A stretch of 64,000 nucleotides of DNA from Bimastos eiseni (taxonomy: Eukaryota; Annelida; Clitellata; Crassiclitellata; Lumbricidae): assembly GCA_959347315.1 (NCBI GenBank), contig OY365810.1:21109835-21173834 (forward strand), written 5' to 3'. The notes beneath the pieces were generated by a model. It searched no databases and was not told where the DNA came from. It was given only the letters and a program-made list of their open reading frames with translations. A program made the position numbers and the translations under genes. Below are positions 57,139 through 64,000 of this stretch, in pieces. Each line of letters begins with the position of its first letter. The first letter of the stretch is position 1.

Positions 57139-57722
57139 CTGTGTCGTCTAATAACATGCAGGAAAAGCTCGTTAATCATGCGCCATGTGAACAAAGTCAA
57201 AATTGAAAGTAGGCCTACCAAGACATGATTCATGCACATCAAGGCAGAACTTTAGATAATGCCTCAAACATGTATAAATATGCAATATTAAATAAATTAT
57301 TATAAATATAAATGAATATAATAAAAATATCATAATACACAAATATAAATATGTAAATTACAGAATTACGCACATGCCAATTATACACGTATCTGGAGTT
57401 GTCTTCCATTGAAATACCCTATGTTAAAACTTATGCGAATTATGCGCTCATCCATTTTTCATTTAAGTGGCATCAACTGTAAGCCTATAGTATTAATACC
57501 AGAAATAGCAAAAATAACATACTAATTGTCACGTGCAATATATATACATATGACTGATCTATGTTCCGGATGCCGACCTAACTGCGATTTGTTTTTGGTG
57601 TGACGTAGATTCTAAAACATAAGACTGGCGTTGATGAAGTTATTAGCTGATTATAAAAATGTGCATAATAAACCTGACATACGTACAAATGAATTCATCC
57701 AAGAGCTTGATGGTTTGGTTAC

Positions 57723-60623
57723 CGCAGTTGACAAAGTAGAATAATTCCGACGATCATCAGTTCTTTTGCTATTCTGCTGCGGCAATGTTCTGTAAACAAA
57801 TTCTGGTTCCAGCGAATCGTCTCTTGGCAAAGGCAGAGGTTCCTCGTGGATGGCGTGAGTCATGATGTCTGGATATTTGCTGCTGCTGCCTTGAAGCATC
57901 TTCTGCTCATCAACACGGCACCGATAGAGGTTGAAGTTGGTGCTGCGGGTAGCTACGTCGTTGGGATCGATGCCATTGCGTTGGCGGTGGCTGCGACGAC
58001 ATTGTCTGTCGTGTCTCCTCAGAAGCAGAATGGACGCCAGCAGAAGGACAACGACGACTACAGACACACAGGCGAGTATTATGACCGTTGAAAGAGATGT
58101 CGTGCCTCCTGCCTCTGCATCCTCATGTCCACTCAAGGACCACGGCGTCTGCACGACAATCTGACAAGGCACTGCGATCAAGACCTCAACAGACGTCGTC
58201 TTCGGAGGAGTGCCACCGTCCTGCACTCTTATTGTCAGCGGAAGCACATTGGCTGGACCGGAACGGAATGTAACATTGGGATTGACAGAGACTTCACCTG
58301 TGAGTTGCACTATTGAAAAGAACATGGCGTTGACACCGGTCAACCCGAAAACAAGGGAGGAGTTCTCACCTGCGTCTGGATCAGTGGCTGCCACTTGGTA
58401 GATGAAAGAGTCACCATCATGCGAAGGAAGAGAACATCCGGAAACGTTGAAGATGTTGTTTTGATGGTTGGGAAAGAGAATGATAGGATGATTGTCGTTG
58501 TCGTCCGTCACGGTGATTTCGACGACTGATTGGCTAATCATGTGAGGAGAATGCGAGTCATAGACCGTCATGATCAGACTGTAGTTGGCGCATTCCTCAC
58601 GGTCAAATGTCACGGTCGATGACACGATACCAGTTCTCGTATCAACGACGAACATGTCCTTTATGGCTGCTGGGTTGCTGTCGGTAATCATGAACTGAAG
58701 CTGGTTGAATTGGTCGGAGTCTTTGTCTGTAGCCGTCACTTGACCTACGAAGGACCCGGGCGCAAGATTCTCGCTCAACTGGAAAGAGTAGAAAGTTTGT
58801 GAGAATGTTGGGGCTTCATCATTCACATCGAGGATGTTGAGGATGATTCGCGAGTAGGACGATCGCCGAGGGTCTCCTAGATCCTCCGCTCTGATCAGAA
58901 ACTCCAGTTGCTGCGTCGTTTCATAATCGAAGGAGACACTTGCTACAACCACACAAGTGTCTGGATCGACGGTTGCTGTGTCTGAGCGGTTAGAACCAGA
59001 CGACGACTCTGGTTCCTGTAGCATCTCAAGTGCAAAGACAATTCGACCGTTGAGCCCAGCATCAGTATCAGTGGCATTGCACTGGAAAAGGAAGGCACCT
59101 GGAGAATTGTTTTCCAGGATCGAGATCTCATATAATGACTCACTGAATTCTGGATCGAAGTCGTTCTGGTCAATCACGTCCACTGTCAGACTGACCGCAG
59201 TGGACAACGGTGGGATGGCCGAGTCTGAGCATAGAACGGTGACTACGTACGATGTCCGGTCATTATAGTCCAACGGACGCCCAGTAGTCAATTTGTACTG
59301 ACCATCGTCCACTATTCGATCCAGACTGAACGAGTCGGAACCGCTCACCAGTCGACAGGTCACTTGACCGTTGGCTGCGCTGTCGCGATCGTAAACGAAG
59401 ACGTGAGCCACGAAGACCCCTGGTCCTTGATACTCCATCACCTCAGAGCGTGTCTTCGAACCAGTCAGGGTGTTGACCGTCATCTGTGGGTGATTGTCGT
59501 TCACGTCAAGTACGTTGACGACCAACACCGTCTGACCAGTAAGAGGGACAGCACCGTGGTCAGTGGCCAGTATGGTTAGTCGATAGGTCGTCTGGTGCTC
59601 GTGGTCAAGTGACTGCTTCAGCGTCATCTGACCATTGCTTCGATTTATCGCAAAGACATTTCCGTGTGTTGCTATGGTTTCGGAATGGAAGCCATAGTCA
59701 ATGGCTGCGTTGTTTCCTGCATCAGAATCCGTAGCCATGGCAACGAAGATGGCTTCTGCGTTGACTGGATGGTCTTCTCGGACGCTGACCAGATATAGCG
59801 ACTGGTCAAAGACCGGACAGTTGTCGTTAACGTCTTCTAAAGAAACTCGAACCTTTGTCGATCCAGTCAGTCCACCGCCGTCTGTCGCTTTCAACTGGAA
59901 CTCGTAGAAGGGAGTCCTCTCTCTGTCAACGGTGGAATCAACAACGACGAAAGGCAACATGGCTCCGGATGAACTGATCGAACTGGTCAACAACAGTTCT
60001 GTAAAGACAGGTTCCATCTGGTAATTTACGACGCCGAACTGAACCCCATCTAGGTCGTTGGCCGTTGGCAATGCGAAGGAGGTTCCGACTACCAATGACT
60101 CAGAGAGACCGAGTTCATAGAGCGAGAGGTCAAAGGTCGGCCAATGGTCGTTGATGTCCTGGATTTCAAGGTGGATTTGAAGGACGTCAATCAGCTGAAC
60201 TGACCGGAAGAGGGCAACGCTTACGTCAACAGTACAGGGGCTGTTGGCCACAATCATCATCATCTGTCTCGGACATTGTGTCTCTCGGTCAATGGCAGCC
60301 GATGACGTCTGCATGACGCCCGTCAATTCGTCGAAGTTCAGGAAGCCCAAGAACTGATTGGGCTTAGGGAGCAATCGGAAACGAACGTCATCGAGAGCGG
60401 AAGAGGAGGAAGAGGCGGAGGAGGAATTGGCGAGGTCATGGCGAAGGTCACCGATGAACACTAGAGGGACCGATTCCTCCTGCACTGACCAGCGAATCTC
60501 TTGAGCCAATTGTGATCCATTAACCAGTATCCGCAAAGAACACAACAGCAGAACGAAAGTAGCCACGTAGACCAGCCGCAGAGATGACGACCTACTCTCC
60601 TTCATTTTAAATATATAGTCCAT
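57723..60623 (-). CDS. Protocadherin, large exon: signal peptide, seven cadherin repeats, TM
   Basis: This is a calcium-dependent cell-adhesion receptor of the plasma membrane. The start is ATG 60623, with an in-frame TAA four codons upstream and a good context (GACCATGG). A signal peptide (hydrophobic core about residues 17-33) precedes seven extracellular cadherin repeats, each closed by a calcium-binding D-x-N-D motif: DINDH 156-160, DVNDN 264-268, DVNDN 373-377, DQNDF 485-489, DVNDE 599-603, DDNDN 707-711, with the seventh ending near 820. A transmembrane helix lies at about 842-868 (STVIILACVSVVVVVLLLAS) followed by a basic stop-transfer RRHDRQCRR. Encoding the entire ectodomain in one exon is characteristic of protocadherins, and seven repeats match the delta-1 type. 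The frame stays open to 57651, but I end the exon at donor GCG|GTAACC (57722) because two downstream exons join in phase, giving 1083 residues in total. Confidence 0.93.
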
Positions 60624-60999
60624 GGTCTTTGCTTAAGACCGTATTAAGACGACTCCTGCTTCTGTTGATGCTGACGTTAAGGTCCGTCTCCTGAATGACT
60701 CGATTCTGCTGCTGCTGCTGGGTTGAATCCTACTGCGACAACATCGGCTCCATTGATAACTTCTTTCTCTCAATAATCTAGTCAGAGTAGATCTATTGGC
60801 TGTAATGCAGCGACAAAACAAATACCAATTAACGGAGAATTCACGGACACGTCCTAGCTGAGATCAATTGTAAAAGAACTCCATTGGTCTACTGCTAAAA
60901 CGTTAATGTAACGTATTGTAATATAATAGTTATAACGTGAGCTACGAGAGTGCGAGTGTATACATGTATCTGTGTGTATTTTCATAGCCATTTCAAGGT

Positions 61000-61110
61000 G
61001 ACGTCAATCCCCTCTGAGTGACGGAGGAAAATCCACCGGTCCCAAGCGCCAGGAACGGCAGGAAGGCAAGATATCCCCCCTAAGACGCAAAGAATGTTTT
61101 CCCTCAACCT
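61000..61110 (+). repeat. Segment related to the foldback A core
   Basis: Interrupted similarity to 63335-63440 (same orientation). It lacks the terminal tandem repeats, so it is a relic or an independent repeat that element A contains. Confidence 0.6.
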
Positions 61111-62154
61111 GAAATTGAAGGCATTTGCTTCCGGACCCCTTACCTGGACTCCCATGGCCATTTCAAACAGACACTTATTTGAGATTGAAAATATTTAAGT
61201 ATTGGCTTAATTTAATTTACATTAGAGTCTTCAATAATTAATTAATTGTTTTGCGATATTAATTACTTGGTTAGCCTTAAATGCTCCAGAACTTAATCAA
61301 AAATTCTATACTGACCTTTCATCATAATCTATTCCATCTCTAACTATTTTCTTCAGAGCCGCGATAAGTTTACTATTGAGTAAGTTAGTAACAATACGCT
61401 GATGTCAGACACTTGTTATTTTGTACGATTTATATTAATTAGTTCTTTAAATAGCTGTAGACCTTTCAATCTGCTGCCTGTTACCTGGATATGACGAAAT
61501 GTACTCGCATCTGGAAAAGATAACATCATATTTGGTCGAGGAGCTAAGCGTAAACTGATTTGCATGTAACACACTATATGGCCATATAGGAGAATCCCTT
61601 CAGATACGATTACCCTATTGCAGCAGTCTATCCCTGCATGAACATCGCTCAGGTAGCACCACGTGAAACTGGGCCTCGGACAGCCTGACCCATTTACAAA
61701 TCAATTGGTCTAGTACGGTCCTATGCTCTTGTTTACCTCTCTTTTCTCCCCTCGTCAACTCACTGACTTCTTTTGTTTGTCCGACTCTATGTTGTTACCT
61801 ATCAATTGAAAGACTACGTCTTCGTTCCTCCAAATAATTAAAGCCTCGCATTCAACTTCCATTTGATAGCAATGCCGCCCCAGATTATTCCACTCTTGAA
61901 TGCCGCCAGACTGAATGAGTCAGGATTACGTCAGAACGCCATATAAAGTTCCACGGCCTCCGCCTACAGAAGGGTCCATGAGCTATGAATAGACGCATGG
62001 CCCATAAACAGTCGCCTGTCTCTAGAGAGGAGCATACACGCGTAACTCCACCAAACCCCACACACCACCAAATCATTCCCATTCTCAAATATGTTCTCAG
62101 TTTACTCAAACTACCTCAATGAATGAAATAGGAAATCACATCACTTACCTAGGA

Positions 62155-62325
62155 CACACCTCCTCCCAGTCCTCCTCCCAGTCCTCCCCCCAGTCCTCCT
62201 CCCAGTCCTCCTCCCAGTCCTCCTCCCAGTCGTCCTCCCAGTCGTCCTCCCAGTCCTCCTCCCAGTCCTCCTCCCAGTCCTCCTCCCAGTTCTCCTCCCA
62301 GTCCTCCTCCCTGCCCCGGTTGTCC
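62155..62325. repeat. 12-bp tandem repeat (TCCTCCCAGTCC)n, about 14 copies
   Basis: The 12-bp unit has TCC/TCG variants. It produces (SSSQ)n on plus and Gly- or Glu/Trp-rich frames on minus; none is supported as a gene. Confidence 0.93.
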
Positions 62326-62884
62326 TCGGTCCAAACATATCGATCAACACGGTCCTCTTCCATCCAAACACAAATCCGCCCTTTTGTCATGTTTTGATTT
62401 AAAATTTGAAAATCGCGCCATACTTATTGCTGTCCCGCCTCCATGAGTCCATTGAACAAACTCCCTCCTGAATTAACTGTGATTAAATTCCATCTGGTCT
62501 GACCACGTGCTCGACAACGCAAACGTCGTTTCCACTGTGACCTTCAGCGATCTCTGACCCTTTCTGGTCAGCAGTCCCAAACAATAGGAGATGGATAAAC
62601 AGCATTGGTTAAACTTCTCATCCAGAGGTACCGGATCTACACATATTTATAAATCCAAAATTAAACCTAAGTGAGGCTAAGTTGCGAATCTGTAACAGAT
62701 ATTATAGACACTATTAGCTATTTGGATAAACATACAACATGAATTTATATGGCGGATCTCCTCTGTTAGGTGGCGGATTTCGTGGTTGAGGTGCTGGATA
62801 TCAAGCCCGAGGTTCCGGATCTCATATCCGGCGAGATCCTGCTGAATTTGACACACACGCAGACATATGAACAGACAGAAAGAC

Positions 62885-63681
62885 GAGTCGCGGACAAAAC
62901 CCCCAGACAAAAACCCTCCTGACAAAACCCCCTCTGACAAAACCCTCTGACAAAAACCTCCCTGACAAACCCTTCTGACAAACCCCCTAAGTAGGACAAA
63001 ACCCCCTAAGAATAATTTTCTTTACTTTTGTTACTTTTATTATTTAGAAACGTGTGTATACTTTAAAGTCTGAAGTAAAGCATGTGTCATATGTGTCATT
63101 TCAAAGTCTGATGCCGTCACTCAGGTATCGTCGTCCAATAGTTAAATAGCAAACAGTTAATTAGTTCCTTGGTCTTTTTGTTGTTAATGTATGATAGGTC
63201 TATGTACACTGAAGGCACCACTGTGCGTAATTCATAGGCTATCTGTGACACGGCTTTTTCAGACGCGTCAGGTGAGTCTATGCAGAGCGTATGTGTGTTA
63301 TCTGTTACACGATTTCTTATATAAGTTAGACCAGGGGCGTCAATCTCCCTCTAACTGATGGAAGCAAACACCCTGATTCCAAGTGTCAGGTAGTCAAAAT
63401 ATCCCCCCTAAGACTCAAAAAAATACCCCCCACTCCCTATCTGGACACCTCTGAGTTAGACTAATAGTCGTACTGAGTGTCACTTGTAATGTTGTGCAGA
63501 CTTTAGTGTCAGTTATTATGGTATGGGTTCTAATTGCAGAAGCTAGTTAGGGCAAAAGGGGGGCTTTGTCCGGGGGGTTAATGTCCTGCCAAAAACAGGG
63601 GGGCTTTATGTCAAGGGGGTTTATATCAGAGGGGTTTGTGTCAGAGTGGGTTTTGTCAGAGGGAGTTTTGTCCTACACCCA
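62885..63681. mobile_element. Foldback element A, copy A2 (797 bp), inverted relative to A1
   Basis: The left end GAGTCGC-GGACAAAAC and the right end on the opposite strand TGGGTGTA-GGACAAAAC are each followed by GACAAAACCCC-type 15-bp units. The core aligns with A1 in reverse complement throughout (for example the CTGACGCGTCTGAAAAAGCC and GGTGTCCAGATAGGGAGTGG blocks of A1). The flanks are a perfect 8-bp direct repeat AGAAAGAC (62877-62884 and 63682-63689). There is no ORF. On minus it contains AATAAA at 63041-63036. Confidence 0.88.
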
Positions 63682-63776
63682 AGAAAGACAGATTGGTAAG
63701 AACACGACACACTAACAGGTCGGAAGGTTAAAAGCTGTTCTTTCTAGTAAAATAATAGCCTGTGATTATTGGGTCA

Positions 63777-63926
63777 TTAGAAGATCGTTGGTATCAATAA
63801 AGGCGTTTTTGACTTCATCGGCAGTCGCTGGGGTGCGTTGTCGTCGTCCACTTCAATCACATAAACGCCGCCGTCGTAGAAAGTATATAGGGTGACGTCA
63901 TCTGGAAGAGCCTCAATAGACGTCGT
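63777..63926 (-). CDS. Candidate terminal exon of a gene continuing beyond the right edge
   Basis: On minus, 49 codons and a TAA (63779-63777) follow an acceptor-like GAGTGCAG; an in-frame TGA just upstream shows that the frame must begin by splicing. The peptide (TSIEALPDDVTLYTFYDGGV, then YVIEVDDDNAPQRL) has high coding character and no simple sequence. I do not recognise the family. The polypyrimidine tract is weak. The 3'UTR would run into foldback element A2 about 95 bases downstream. Confidence 0.45.
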   Translation of the reverse strand, partial: TTSIEALPDDVTLYTFYDGGVYVIEVDDDNAPQRLPMKSKTPLLIPTIF

Positions 63927-64000
63927 CTGCACTCATCCATCAACCCATACAGAGGTAGCCTTACAAGTTAGAACATCGCTTAGGGTGCTTACGCCAACCT

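Larger units (their letters stand above)
60624..62884. other. Upstream flank of the protocadherin; no other gene recognised
   Basis: 60700-60722 has a short CTG run. 61000-61110 is related to the core of foldback element A (shared CAATC-CCCTCT, TCCAAG-G-CAGG and ATATCCCCCCTAAGAC blocks). 62155-62325 is a 12-bp tandem repeat. No coding exon is supported in 61150-62150. Confidence 0.5.

Noticed and set aside
57651..57722. The ORF end at 57651 as the protocadherin C-terminus
   Set aside because: A donor at 57722 with two phase-matching downstream exons is the better model; read-through kept only as a possible isoform.
62119..62397. (SSSQ)n and Gly- or Trp-rich open frames
   Set aside because: A 12-bp tandem repeat read in several frames; no flanking coding sequence.

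Overview
The window is animal nuclear DNA. It has large introns with canonical GT-AG sites, many dispersed transposons, microsatellites and minisatellites, and genes for a Cys-loop receptor, a protocadherin and a secreted neuropeptide precursor. The receptor and protocadherin styles fit a marine invertebrate, most likely a lophotrochozoan; an ambulacrarian (echinoderm or hemichordate) cannot be excluded. The palindrome TAGGCCTA is conspicuously frequent throughout.

Layout. 1-2283 (+): a decayed fragment of an endogenous virus-like element. It has a small basic ORF broken by two frame changes, an intact 440-residue capsid-like gene (F54H12.2-like family), and an adenain-type cysteine protease that has lost its catalytic His and is split by a frame change. 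2284-7017: spacer with GT-rich repeats, a 5'-truncated LINE fragment and a 28-bp minisatellite. 7018-38935 (+): one nicotinic acetylcholine receptor alpha-type subunit gene of at least 32 kb. I could place five phase-compatible exons (7018-7062, 13102-13211, 14455-14993, 29925-30118, 38360-38935), running from loop D to the stop codon; the signal peptide and first N-terminal exons were not found. Its introns hold a CR1/Jockey-type LINE, an L2-like LINE tail, foldback transposons, a roughly 4.4-kb 24-bp minisatellite, and a 2.4-kb element with 0.75-kb inverted arms. 39877-45350: foldback element, SINEs, microsatellites and a MITE. 45479-48486 (-): a neuropeptide prohormone gene with a single coding exon, a probable 5'UTR intron and a candidate promoter. 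49165-56225: mostly featureless, with a perfect 45-bp-arm palindrome. 56226-60623 (-): a seven-cadherin-repeat protocadherin in three exons. 63777-63926 (-): a candidate terminal exon of another gene that continues off the right edge.

Most unusual content. Four foldback elements of three sequence families share one design: a terminal heptamer, then 15-bp tandem repeats built on GGACRAWWC at both ends in inverted orientation, with flanking 8-bp direct repeats. One sits inside the minisatellite and its removal restores a repeat unit. Two lie 3' of genes, where they offer the nearest AATAAA signals. The neuropeptide precursor, predicted to give two related xRNxFL-amides, belongs to no family I recognise.

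No operon-like or microbial system is present. Coordinates of splice sites are read directly from the sequence; protein roles rest on family recognition without a database search.
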